NCBI RefSeq assembly: GCF_022581195.2
Contig: NC_061461.1
Location: 310,001-374,000, forward strand
Reading direction: 5' to 3'
From: Helicoverpa zea
Lineage: Eukaryota > Arthropoda > Insecta > Lepidoptera > Noctuidae
Length of the DNA: 64,000 bases
How positions within the stretch are numbered: the first letter of the stretch is position 1; the number at the start of each line of letters is the position of its first letter. Position numbers and translations under genes: made by a program. The notes beneath the pieces are model-generated. The model was not told where the DNA came from, did not search any database, and worked only from the letters and a program-made list of their open reading frames with translations. Below are positions 26,329-38,500 of this stretch, one piece after another.

Positions 26329-26450
26329 GGCCCTAATTCACCAACAACATAAACGTCTATTCTCCTTAAACACTGAAAATTTTACACACTTTAAATTCAT
26401 AATAATGATTTGTTTTAAGAAAACTGACGTTTATGTAGTCGGCGAAGGCC
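26329..26450. mobile_element. Small foldback MITE with TAA target duplication
   Basis: The ends are imperfect inverted repeats: the left arm begins GGCCCTAATTCACC and contains ACATAAACGTC; the right arm, read in reverse complement, begins GGCCTTCGCCGAC and contains ACATAAACGTC. The flanks carry TAA on both sides (26326-26328, 26451-26453). A TWA target suggests a PIF/Harbinger-type origin, which is an inference. Related ends occur at 45039-45121 and possibly 32371-32508. Confidence 0.6.
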
Positions 26451-28359
26451 TAAGTTGTGATATGCGCACCGGTAGCTTACATATGTATATGGCGATGATC
26501 TCCTTAGCTAATGAGGTCGGCATGTGAGCCTTACAGTCGCGTCCTCAGTACAAGCAACGTACACAATGTTACAGGGCTTTTTTTGCAGTACCGTGCAATG
26601 TAGCTAAAATAATTGCGAATATTTTGGAATATTTGGTGACAAATAGTTTAACAACATTGCACATCGCGCTGCAAGAGTCAAGTTGAAGGGATTTAATCAT
26701 ATTTAACATTTTGCCACACTTACTGATGACGCCTCTGTAAGTTTGTTACAAACACAAGGATATTAAAATTACACAAATATTTCCTTAATTGGTCTTAATT
26801 TACAATAAATAATTAAATTGCCTAAACCATAATTATACAATAGTTATAATAATAATAACGTTTAAAAGTATTAACATCACTTTAGTTAAGAAAATTACAC
26901 GATATTTGTAATAAAGTAATTATTATACAGCTATGGAAAAACAAGTAGAGGATATTCCCGCAATACTATATACAATTATATCATACACGCAAGTCACAAT
27001 CAAAATGTTTGAAACCACTGGACGGGACTTGAAAATACTTGGAGCATTTAAACAGTACATCGACACTAGTGATGGAATTTCATCGATATAGGAAGCTAAT
27101 AATTAAAACGCTAACACGATTTGTCGAGCCGTTGAGTTCGGGTTTAGAAAGAAAATAAAGATAAACTTTATATTGGTGACACGTTCAGCATGAGTTTACA
27201 TGCTCCAAGAAAACATGTTTCAACAATTAAATTCAAAGTAGCACAAGTACACGAACGATATAAACGTATTATATTATAATAATATTTAATGATTTACAAT
27301 AACAGACACCGAACTAGAGAGTAACGAGCTATTGTCTTAGTTTAGATATTACTCGCTGTAGTGCTGGCGAAGTTCACGATACTCTACAACCAATCACTTG
27401 AAATCGGGAAATTAATAGAGAACTACATTATGTACAATAACATCTGCGTATCTGTATGTTTATTTTAACTAATAATTTTATATATTGCTTCTCTTTTCGT
27501 TTTCATATAGTTTTATATAGCTTTGTTTCACAGTGAACAGGAACTTATGACGACAATGTTGAATAGTTTTGTGGTATATACAGTATCCAATAGAAAACGA
27601 AATTATATGTTTTTATATTCAGCGATAGTATAGTCAGCGACAAAGGTTGTTCAACACCAAAATAAATAATGCGTAGAAGTTATTTATATTTTCCACTTTA
27701 GTCGCTCACGTTACCTTTTTTTGAATAATGGCGAGTGAATGACGATTCCTACATACAAAGTTTCCCCTCGCCAGTTTTCGTTATCTTTATTGAAGGAAAG
27801 AAACTATATGTGACGTCATTGTTCACGGTGACCTATTACGATTACAATATCTATAGAATGATTATTTAGTATTGAATATAGTATCTTAGTTTAGAATGAT
27901 TTACATTGACTTGCAAGTGGTTTTGAGGCACATCTGTCTAGAAATTGTGGTTATAATATTACCGATATTAAGATGTATGAAAATATGAAGTCACCATGAG
28001 CAATGAAGCACTTGCGTACATCAATTCCGAGGCGAGTAAATACAGTAGTCAGTCGTAAGTTCGTAAGATACGCTAGTAGAACCGACGCGAGTACAGGTAC
28101 AGGCTAAATGCTTCTAAAAAGTTTGCACTACATTACGCCTAAATATTTCGTATTTATTTATTGTTTATCTCTACATTGTCCGAGTTACTTCGAGCGTCCT
28201 AATCTTGTTTTTTATACCGGAGTTTGATCGTCCGTCACAGTAATTTTTTTTTAAGTTTTGTATTATTTTACTCGAGGCGGCAATGAGTTTCAATTTGTTT
28301 AAATATTAAACTCGTTAGATATTGCGGATATTAGAACAGATCACTTTCCTCAGTATCGT

Positions 28360-28425
28360 TGCGCAAACTTTGCGCAAACCTGCGCTATCTTTGCGCTAAA
28401 TGTGCATATTATGCGCTAACTTGGT
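28360..28425. repeat. Short TTTGCGC(A/T)AA tandem
   Basis: The word TGCGC recurs about every 11-14 bp: TTGCGCAAACTTTGCGCAAA, then CTGCGCTATC, TTTGCGCTAAATG and TATGCGCTAAC. It is an imperfect tandem of about five units in otherwise AT-rich DNA. Confidence 0.65.
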
Positions 28426-29251
28426 ATACACGTTGTATTCTTTAGTTAACGTGTATATTTCGATAGATGTCGATTCGTTGTTGCAACACAAAACATTTTA
28501 CCCTACTTTATCGAGTTAGGAATTACAGATCGTATGCGTACATTTATCTCACTATCATTATTTAGACATTATAAGTACTAAACGGCAGTTTTATTTATAC
28601 TTGATTATACTATTTTTGTTTAATTGATCTATGTTTTGAAATGTTCCTAGGACAACGAAATAGAAGTTTAGCTAGACCAGGTAGCTAAACTCGTTCGTCT
28701 AGGCGTATTTCATTATTTCTATTTGGTTGTATTAGACATTTTTAAATATGTAGTAGAAGAAAAATATTTAATTTGTTTCTTATTTGCATTATTATATTGA
28801 CAGGTTTCAGGAAGTGCACATTATACTTATTTGGTAAATGTAGTTTTAAAGGGTTCACCGTAAAATGCTGTATGTAATGGCTGTTAACAATGCTGTATGT
28901 AGAAGTTCATTATTTGCATTGATAAGGATTTCTCTATTTTGATAATAATAAGTGATATAATACATTTGACTGTATGAATGTTTTGTTTTTCTTTAAAAAT
29001 TCAGAAGGTATATCTTAGTATGAATGTGAGGATACATTTGACATAATTTTTGAATACGTAGTTATAGGGAGGTATAGGTATGTTCCAAGTTTAAATAGTG
29101 GCTGTCTGGGATAAGCAGATTAACTAGACGTGGGTTTGGTTACCACGACCAGGCCTGAAGAAAGGTTATCAGTTTTAAAGACAGGCTGGAAAAAGGGTGT
29201 CATCAAGTTTAAAATTCTGTTTTCTCTGATTTGTTACAGGAATTATCATAA

Positions 29252-29393
29252 AATTACTTTTACGGATTTTATCGCGGTTATATTAATATTATTTAAACCC
29301 GACCTGTGACCATGGATGACGTAAAGGATCCGAAACGTCAGCTTTAAATAATTTTAATATAACCGCGATAAAATCCGTAAAAGTAGTTTTATT
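29252..29393. mobile_element. Penelope-like terminal inverted repeats without internal coding region
   Basis: Two arms of about 45 bp, inverted and separated by a short core, share ACTTTTACGGATTTTATCGC with the ends of the Penelope-like copy at 60594-61290. The core also matches that element's inner terminal sequence (CCATGGATG...GTAAAGGATCCGAAACG). The coding region is gone. The right edge lies about 135 bp downstream of the TTC7 stop codon and contributes an AATAAA on the minus strand. Confidence 0.75.
29388..29393 (-). terminator. Candidate TTC7 polyadenylation signal (AATAAA)
   Basis: On the minus strand AATAAA lies 136 bp after the TTC7 stop codon and inside the edge of the Penelope-type repeat; ATTAAA follows upstream near 29399-29404. 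Position fits a poly(A) signal, but no transcript evidence is available. Confidence 0.4.
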
Positions 29394-29528
29394 TAAATGT
29401 TTAATATTCGCGCAAGTGTTTGAAATAGGAAGTAGGAAATTCAATATAGGTACGAGTAGTAGTACATGATAGATAGGGTTGTAGACTTGCAGTAGGACAC
29501 ATCAGCAGGAGACGAGCGTGGGCGTGTA

Positions 29529-32500
29529 TCAGAGCTTGGGCTCGTGCGGGTGCAGCGCGAGCGCGGCGGCGGCGGCGTCGGCGGCGGCGAGCGGCTCGGC
29601 GGCGGCGCACAGCACCAGCGCCAGGCGCCGCCACGTGTCGGCGCGGCCCGGCTCCAGCGCCGCCGCCTCGCGCAGCGCCTTCTCCGCCAGCCCCAGCCAC
29701 CCCAGGTTGTAGTACGCCGCGCCTGATGCACACCGAACACTTTATATAACAACAACTAAGGAGATTTGTCATCCAGACCCAAAAATTTAATTCCATAAAG
29801 AGGAAATTCTCAATTCGAATGTTTTTATTTATCATTTTTTTACTATCTCGGAATAAAACAACCTGCAATTTATTAAAATATGAGCAACTATCAATAAAAT
29901 ATCTGCGTGTCAAACAAAATACAAGAATGAATTTTAAACGAATTTTAAACAGTGCGCAAAAAAAAGACTTCATATTTTACAAACATACATACATAACACA
30001 CCTCATATGTTTCTCCCCTTTGCCACACACCTCACGGAGCCCAAAACCTTTCCAACGAATGCAAAACCGTGGAAATCGGTTCGTGCGTTCTGGAGTTTTC
30101 GCGTTACGAAGGAAAACCCGACTTATTTTCATATAGTAGATAGTCAATTACTCACCTAATTGTACCATACTGTCCAAATGTGTGGGATGTATCGCTAACG
30201 CGTTCTGAAAACATTGCCGCGCCTCATCCCACTCGGAACTCGCCGCGTGAACTAAACCTCGCTGTGGTAAACAAACGCACATTTAAACAATACAATAAAA
30301 TGAATAAATATATTGTAGTAAATATCATCTTCCTTTAAATAAACATTGGTTTCAACTGGATTTTAAAATATTGCCGCATTTTTTTAGCACGCACGTAAGA
30401 AAATCTTGGAATCTTAATATGACCCACTTCTCGTTCTTTGATTAGGATGAAATTTTGAACACGCTCTGAGTTCTGATGACAATACATGACTAGCTAAAAA
30501 ACTTTATCAAAAATCCAAAAAAAATTTGTGCGTTCTAAAAGCGCGGTTTTTAGTTTTTAAACTATCAATTTTAATTTTATTTGAGTCTTACCATAAATTA
30601 ATAAACAATGAATACATGTTTTTAAGCGAACATACCGTATATAATACAAGATGGCTGAAGGGCGTGAGCGTGGCCGCCTCCGACACGCAGCCCGCCGCCG
30701 CGCTCACCCGCCCTAACCTGACCATACACAAGCACATTATCAAATGCTGATTTCCTAAAACATTCTATGGGCATCCGAAGAGGGAGGTAGGAGACATTTT
30801 ATAAGAAAAAGGAATGTGACACACTAAGCACACATAGTGGGTGCGAAAATTGTTGTGAATAAAACTTTATCTAGGTCGTCCCACGAAATAATTTGTAAAT
30901 GAACGACGGTCACAAATAGTGGCAGCGACTGTTATGTGGTGGGTACTAGGCTTCTCCCTCCTCTGTTGCGGACCGCAGTAGTGAGGGAGCGGAACGATCA
31001 ACACCGAGGGTTGCTCCATTGTCTCCGCTATCCGCAAGATAACAAGTAGAGACCTCATGGCCAGTGGTCCAGTGCTAGAATTGAATTTACATAGCTTATG
31101 CTCATCACCCCGTGCGCGAATCGTATCGTTACTGTACGAGTATATTATTTTATTACATTAAACTGGTAAAACACTGGTATTCAGCTGCATCCCGTTAGAC
31201 TGGAAGCTGACCCCAACATACATACTTGGGAAAATGCTCGGGAGATGATTACGTTCTACCACAGATTACTATAATAGTTACTGTTCTACTGTCATTATAC
31301 TCGCATATTGTACAGTCCAGTATTGTACAGTATTCGTATTATTCTTAGCACCTACTAAGCTATCGCGACATACCTGAGACACAGCTGCGCCAACAACAGC
31401 CAGGCTTGTGCGCGGCTGTCAGCCCCCGGCACCCGCGGCCGCGCGGTCGATAGTGACGAGGCGCCTTCAGACAATGCTCTCTCGATGCGGTACACGCCTG
31501 CCGACTCCGCGCGTATCGATGCTGGGAACATCGATATATAGTTTCGTTATATGATGTACGTGTCCAGTTAAATCGATAAGTAGTGACTGCAAGGACTTGC
31601 ACAAAAGGAAGCAACTGTCTTAAACGATCGCGGCGAAGTAATCGAAGGAAGCGGAACGAATCGTTGAATCAACATTTAACTTCAACTTCACTAATGGTCT
31701 AATTTCAATAAATAATATTATAAAATTGCAAAATTGACAGGGAAATATGATAAATAAAGTTTTGCCAGTTATAAATTCACGTTACCGATCTTGCTAGACA
31801 TTATTAATAATGCTTGTAGGGCAAGTCACGCTGTCCATAGCATACATATTACAATCTTTTTTTTTCTATACATATTTAATCATATTATATTTCAGATCAA
31901 ATTCCCAGCTACATACCAGCATCTCGATTGCTCTGCGTGTCGTCGTGCACGGAGTCGGACATGGCGTCTAGTTCCGCGTAGCCGTTGTGTTCCGGCTCCA
32001 GTTCCGACTCGGAACTGTTCACTAGTGATAACAGTTCCTTGCCCGTCGCTAATGCTTCCTGCGAATGAGAAAATAGGTATTACAACTGACTGATAAATGG
32101 TAATGAGTATTTTTTCCTGTTTTGCTATAAAATGAAAATCAAACTTATGGATTTCTAAAGGTTTTAGATATTTATATATTTTTTACGCTGACAGTAGTAG
32201 TAGGATATAAGATGTGTGTTGTTTTGGAATGTTGCAATTTTTTTGCATCAAATATACTCAGGAATCGATAAAGGGTGGGCGCTATGGGTATATTTTTGAA
32301 GTTTGACAAGTACTGATTTGACATTTTATTTAAAAAGTTTCAGTATGGCACAAGAAAAAATATTCACAGTCTTACCACAAAACTTTTAAACGTCAGTTTA
32401 AGCCTTGTCTAAAAAAATGTCAAATTATGACGTTGATATATGGTTCATTTTGCAGCCACAATTTTTTTAGACAAGTGTAAAACAGGCGTTTAAGTTTTTG

Positions 32501-35500
32501 TAGTAAGGCCATCAGAATCGGTTTTGCTATCTGCGACTTAAAGTCAGGTATAGTTGTCGTTTGCCAAATTTGCACGGAGGACTAAAGACTAGCGGAGGTG
32601 CCCTAACGTAAAATCTCCTAACAAAGCAGCGCGCCAAAATTCGGGTGAGCGGGGGACGAGGAAAGTTACTGACTCCACCCGTGCTCCACCCTTATACGCC
32701 TTTTATGGGAAGCCGCCCATTTTTTGTTAATCCATCTAGCGTGGAATAGGATAATTAAAATCTAACCCTAAACTAACATCGACCACTAGTGACATACTAA
32801 AAAGTAAAGTAAATACTCAAACTTATTAATTCTTTAAAAATAGTAATTGAATTGGAAAGTTTGAACAAGCATTCATTTGAAATGAACGAAGAAAAAGAGA
32901 GAGATAAAAAAGATAGAAAAATTGTACTTATATAAGTATTATTTTTCGAAAAAATTGCCCCACAACAATTTCTTTATACCCTCAAAAATGAAATAGGTAG
33001 GTATAATTCTACTAGGAATCAATAAATGGAGACTCGATTAAAAAATCATTTTTATTCACCACCGGTCTAAAATACCCCCATCGTGTAATTTAAGTATCAA
33101 CTTATGTCATTGTGTTAGTTCGTCTACTAGCCACTATGGCGTCACAAGCACGAAAATTTGTTCTATTTGTTCTAGAACCGTGCTGATGATGACTGTTGTT
33201 ATTTTCAATGTTGCCATGTTATAAAATTCACCAAGAAAAATGGGAATTAAAATTATAGGGTCAGTGTTTATCGGAGTTTTCACAAATATATCATAACGGC
33301 GCATCCACTAAATAGCAGACTTTATGTGTGTAGCATGTTGCTCTGAGTAAAGGTACATTCAAAAAGTAAGTACGGGAAGAGAGATATACCTATGTAAAAC
33401 ATTGCTGATGATGAATATAAATAAATCTACACCAAATTTCGTCTGACCTTATATTTAAAATAACACAGTGCCTACCTATAATTTTTAACTGAAAAATATT
33501 CCTTCTACATAGAAATTCATATTCACATATATCGAGAAATCTTCTTACAAAAGTACTTTTTACCTTTATGTTTTTTCTTAGATAAAACAAAAAAATACAT
33601 AGAGTTATGATTTTAAATACGACCTTTTAAAAGAATGGGTGAGTGAATTTTCTATGCCTGGTAGCATTTAATTTTGTAACGGGTCTCTTTGTCTTGATGA
33701 ACACAATTTTACTTCAAATATTAAGTCGACTACTTACCGAAAGATGGTGTTTTTATAATTTTAAATTTTCATGGTATCATATATTTTGGTTTGTAAATAA
33801 AAAAGCTATAAAAAAGCTTGTACGATGCAAGGAAAAATTAAGCTATTTTTAAGGCAAAAAATTGATACCAATAATATACATTGATAAAAGATTGATACGA
33901 AAATAATACAAATTCACTTAGAAGTTCTAGAAATGCAGCTATTCGACGACAGATGTCTCTAGCAAAAAATATGTTTTAAAGCTAAAATATTACCTACACG
34001 TGAAATGTTATCCTATCGGTATGTTTGACTTTGGATCCTGAGCAATTTCTACAATTAATGATAGCGCATTTCATCGTTTTAATCGAGTAACAAATAAAAT
34101 CTGTTGAAATTGTTGTAATAATACAACTATGACAAGATGTCAGTTTGATGTGAAGGACGGTATATGGGCGGTGTCCAGCCACGCCTGCCGTGACGTAGTC
34201 GTGACGTATTTGACCTACCTGAAGGCGCGTGACCTACCTGCTTTAGGGCATCTCCGCTAGTCTTTTGTCCTCCGTGCAAATTTGTAATATCAGAATGGCA
34301 ATCAAATAATTTCAGAACATAGATTACTACGCGTATGTGACGATTATTACACTTCTACCACATTGTAAATGGTTTCTGCACAGTTGCTCTTCGTACGCTG
34401 TCTATCTCGCAGCTCCGATAGGCTTTCGCTCTGGTGGGACCCGCTGTAGTTTGCTGACATCTTTTTGAGAAGCGTGTGGAATAACGCGCGTCGCTGACAT
34501 ACTGTCCCCATTACCATTAAGTTTAGTGTCAACTATGGTGATGTCCTCCTAGCCGATTATCGGCTACGGCGGCTGTTCTCATGTAGGGACATTAGCCAAC
34601 TGCGCAGGACATAAATATTATAGTTCACGAGCATTTGCGCAGACACAGGTGCACTCACTATTCCTGTATCTCATAGATCGATGGGACGGCAAACTGACAC
34701 GACCGGAGAGAGATCACAAGCAGGACTGATATTTACGTGTTCTCCGATTCATGGGTATATCAACCATCGACTTCCAGGCACCGGGCTGCTTTGTGAAAAT
34801 TTCTAAAACCCACAAAGTGATTTCGGCTCAATCCGGGAATCAAACCGGAGACCTCGTTTTCAGCAGCCGCGTCGACAGCTAGACCAACGAGGCAATCATA
34901 TAAGTAGTACTGGTAGTAATAGAAGTTACCTCAGGCGTCTCCCACGTCAACTGTAGCTGCGCTAGCGCCGCCAGCGGCCAGTCAGCGTGCGGGTAGTGGT
35001 CGCGCGCCAGCCGCGCCGCCGCCAGCGCTCTGGCCCCGCGCGAGCCGGCGCAGGCGCACGACCACAGCGCCACGGCCTGCGTGTGCGTACATACTGACCT
35101 CAGGCGTCTCCCACGTCAACTGTAGCTGCGCTAGCGCCGCCAGCGGCCAGTCAGCGTGCGGGTAGTGGTCGCGCGCCAGCCGCGCCGCCGCCAGCGCTCT
35201 GGCCCCGCGCGAGCCGGCGCAGGCGCACGACCACAGCGCCACGGCCTGCGTGTGCGTACATACTGACCTCAGGCGTCTCCCACGTCAACTGTAGCTGCGC
35301 TAGCGCCGCCAGCGGCCAGTCAGCGTGCGGGTAGTGGTCGCGCGCCAGCCGCGCCGCCGCCAGCGCTCTGGCCCCGCGCGAGCCGGCGCAGGCGCACGAC
35401 CACAGCGCCACGGCCTGCGTGTGCGTACATACTGACCTCAGGCGTCTCCCACGTCAACTGTAGCTGCGCTAGCGCCGCCAGCGGCCAGTCAGCGTGCGGG

Positions 35501-38500
35501 TAGTGGTCGCGCGCCAGCCGCGCCGCCGCCAGCGCTCTGGCCCCGCGCGAGCCGGCGCAGGCGCACGACCACAGCGCCACGGCCTGCGTGTGCGTACATA
35601 CTGACCTCAGGCGTCTCCCACGTCAACTGTAGCTGCGCTAGCGCCGCCAGCGGCCAGTCAGCGTGCGGGTAGTGGTCGCGCGCCAGCCGCGCCGCCGCCA
35701 GCGCTCTGGCCCCGCGCGAGCCGGCGCAGGCGCACGACCACAGCGCCACGGCCTGCGTGTGCGTACATACTGACCTCAGGCGTCTCCCACGTCAACTGTA
35801 GCTGCGCTAGCGCCGCCAGCGGCCAGTCAGCGTGCGGGTAGTGGTCGCGCGCCAGCCGCGCCGCCGCCAGCGCTCTGGCCCCGCGCGAGCCGGCGCAGGC
35901 GCACGACCACAGCGCCACGGCCTGCGTGTGCGTACATACTGACCTCAGGCGTCTCCCACGTCAACTGTAGCTGCGCTAGCGCCGCCAGCGGCCAGTCAGC
36001 GTGCGGGTAGTGGTCGCGCGCCAGCCGCGCCGCCGCCAGCGCTCTGGCCCCGCGCGAGCCGGCGCAGGCGCACGACCACAGCGCCACGGCCTGCGTGTGC
36101 GTACATACTGACCTCAGGCGTCTCCCACGTCAACTGTAGCTGCGCTAGCGCCGCCAGCGGCCAGTCAGCGTGCGGGTAGTGGTCGCGCGCCAGCCGCGCC
36201 GCCGCCAGCGCTCTGGCCCCGCGCGAGCCGGCGCAGGCGCACGACCACAGCGCCACGGCCAGGCGCAGCCCGCCGCCGCACTCCGCGCGCGCCGCCAGGC
36301 ACGACCGCGTCGCGTCCTGGGGATGCGTCACAAGTAGCTTTAGCATAAGCTACTAAATGCACCATGAGCTCATTAAACCATGAACTGGCAAGACAAAATC
36401 GGAGTATGTAATACAAGGTGACGGGTAATTAAAAACCTCTAAGAAACTATTGTTATTTTCATTCATCAAAATAAATTCAATATGTGTATTGTAATATACA
36501 GTCGTGTTCACGTAATTAACGACACTCCCTGACTTGCAGCAAATAAAATAGTTGTCGTACTGGAATGAACTAAAACACAGTGTATGAAATGTCCATGTAA
36601 GGTAATGTTCGAAGTGTCTTTAATTATATAACCACGACTCCATACATAGGTACATACATAGGTGCTGGATACATAGGTCATCATCTCAGCCATAGGACGT
36701 CCACTGCTGAACATAGGCCTCCCCCTCAGATCTCCACAGATACCTGTTGGAGGCGACCTGCATCCAGCATCTTCCGGCGACCTTTATAAGGTCGTTGGTA
36801 GACGTCCTACGCTGCGCTTGCTAGTCCGTGGTCTCCACTCCAGCTCTTTTCGACCCCATCGGCCATCTGCTCTGCGAGCAATATGGCCAGCCCATTGCCA
36901 CTTCAACTTGCTAATCCGGTGGGCTATATCGGTGACTTTAGTTCGTCTACGGATCTCTTCATTTCGGATTCGATCACGTAGAGAAACCCCGAGCATAGCC
37001 CTCTCCATAGCTCGTTGAGCGACTTTGAGCTTTGAGATGAGGCCGAAAGTGAGAGACCACGTTTCGGTGCCGTAAGTCATCACTGGTAACACACATTGTT
37101 GAAGACTCTCGTCTTGAGGCACTGAGGTATGTCGGACGAAAAGACATTGCGCAATTTCCCGAACGCTGCCCAGCCGAGTTGGATTCGGCGGTTGACCTCT
37201 TTCTCGAAGTTGGACCTGCCTATTGGACTACTTGTCTTAGGTAGATATATGAGCCAACAACTTCGAGTACCGAGCTTCCAACAGAGACTGGGGTGGGCTC
37301 AACATGGGCATTTGACATAATTTTCGTCTTGTCCATAATATGTTCATTTTCAGACCCACCCGTTGTGAAACTCGGTCGAGGCCATCGAGCATCGTACTTA
37401 GTTCCTCCATCGACTTTGCCATGACTACAATGTCATCGGCAAACCGAAAATGAGCGATGTATTCGCCGATATCTTTGGTATAATGTCGGGACAGCTCTCC
37501 TGCCAAGCTGTCAACGGGCTTTGCGACCGAAGTGTATAACTGTCCATAGAACCTCTCGATCTCGCCTAAAACCTCTGCCTTGGTCGACGCCATGCTGCCA
37601 TCCTCCCGTTTCAGCTTAGTCATCTGCCTTTGCCCAATAGACTTGTCCTTTGCGAACACTTTGGAGCCTTGGTTTCGCTGTATGGTCTCTTTAACACGAT
37701 TCGTATTAAAGAGATGCAGATCGTGTCGCAAGGACTTAGATATTCGTCTATTGAGCTGCCTATATGACTTATGCTGGAAGACTGTAACTGTAGCAAGCGT
37801 CGTTCAGCCATGAGGTTTAAGATTTGCTCGGTCAGTTTTTGAGGTCTCTCTTTACGGCAGGGTTTAAAAAACTTAGACCCCACCGTGCGGACACTAGCCC
37901 GTCGTTGATCTCGTCCACTGATGCTAGGTTCTCGAGGCAAGCAAAGCGATTAGAGAGCTCGAGTTGAAAGCTTTCTGTTTGCGTTTCTGTTGCGACCTTT
38001 CAAGTTTAACATTGATATTCAGCGAGGCTCTTACGATTCGGTGATCGCTACCGGTTTTTACCCTGTTGATCACAGAGACGTCACTGAATACCCGTTTCTT
38101 GTCGGTCATGAAGAAGTCTATCTCGTTTCTCGTGAAACCATCGGGACTCATCCAGGTCCATTTCCTGTGAGGCGGCTTCTGGAAGAAGGAGTTCATCATG
38201 AAGAGTCCCTCTTTCTCCAGAAAGTCGGCCAGCCTCTGTCCCCTAGGGTTCCGTTGCCCATACCCAAATCGCCCCACCCTCAACTCATCACCGCTTTTCT
38301 TGCCCAACTTAGCGTTAAAGTCCCCCATAACAACAGTGAAGTGGGTTTTGGAACTATGTGGGGCCCTACTTACGTTCTCATGCAAAGTCTCCACCTCATC
38401 ATCGGAGTGTGACGAGGTCGGTGCGTACACCTGAATGACCTTCAGCGAATATCTATCGGATATTCTGAGTATTAGGTATACCACCCTGTTCGACACACTG

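Larger units (their letters stand above)
22322..29249. other. AT-rich intergenic region between transporter B and TTC7
   Basis: No coding exon was recognised on either strand over about 7 kb. The part next to 22321 should hold the 5' UTR and promoter of transporter B. The part next to 29400 may hold an extended TTC7 3' UTR. Contents seen: a CRE and E-box cluster near 23206-23226, an ACCACC-rich stretch at 25655-25740, a small foldback element at 26329-26450, a GCGC-rich tandem at 28360-28425 and a perfect short hairpin near 28671-28693. Small frames such as 22801-23031 plus lack any supporting evidence. Confidence 0.55.

Noticed and set aside
29518..29726. Ala/Ser- and Arg-rich plus-strand frames
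   Set aside because: Shadows of the GC-rich last TTC7 exon on the minus strand.
35077..35098. A bona fide 22-nt intron
   Set aside because: It has GT and AG ends but no room for a branch point and is below any animal intron length I know; kept only as a hypothesis in the findings.
34879..36087. Seven repeated 64-86 codon minus-strand frames starting MALWSCACAGS as separate genes
   Set aside because: They are the same exon-11 segment of TTC7 repeated at 169 bp. Each frame leaves the exon at the spacer and runs into the next copy out of frame.
34930..36259. CRISPR array
   Set aside because: The repeated unit is coding exon DNA of an animal gene, and the 22-bp spacers look identical rather than unique.
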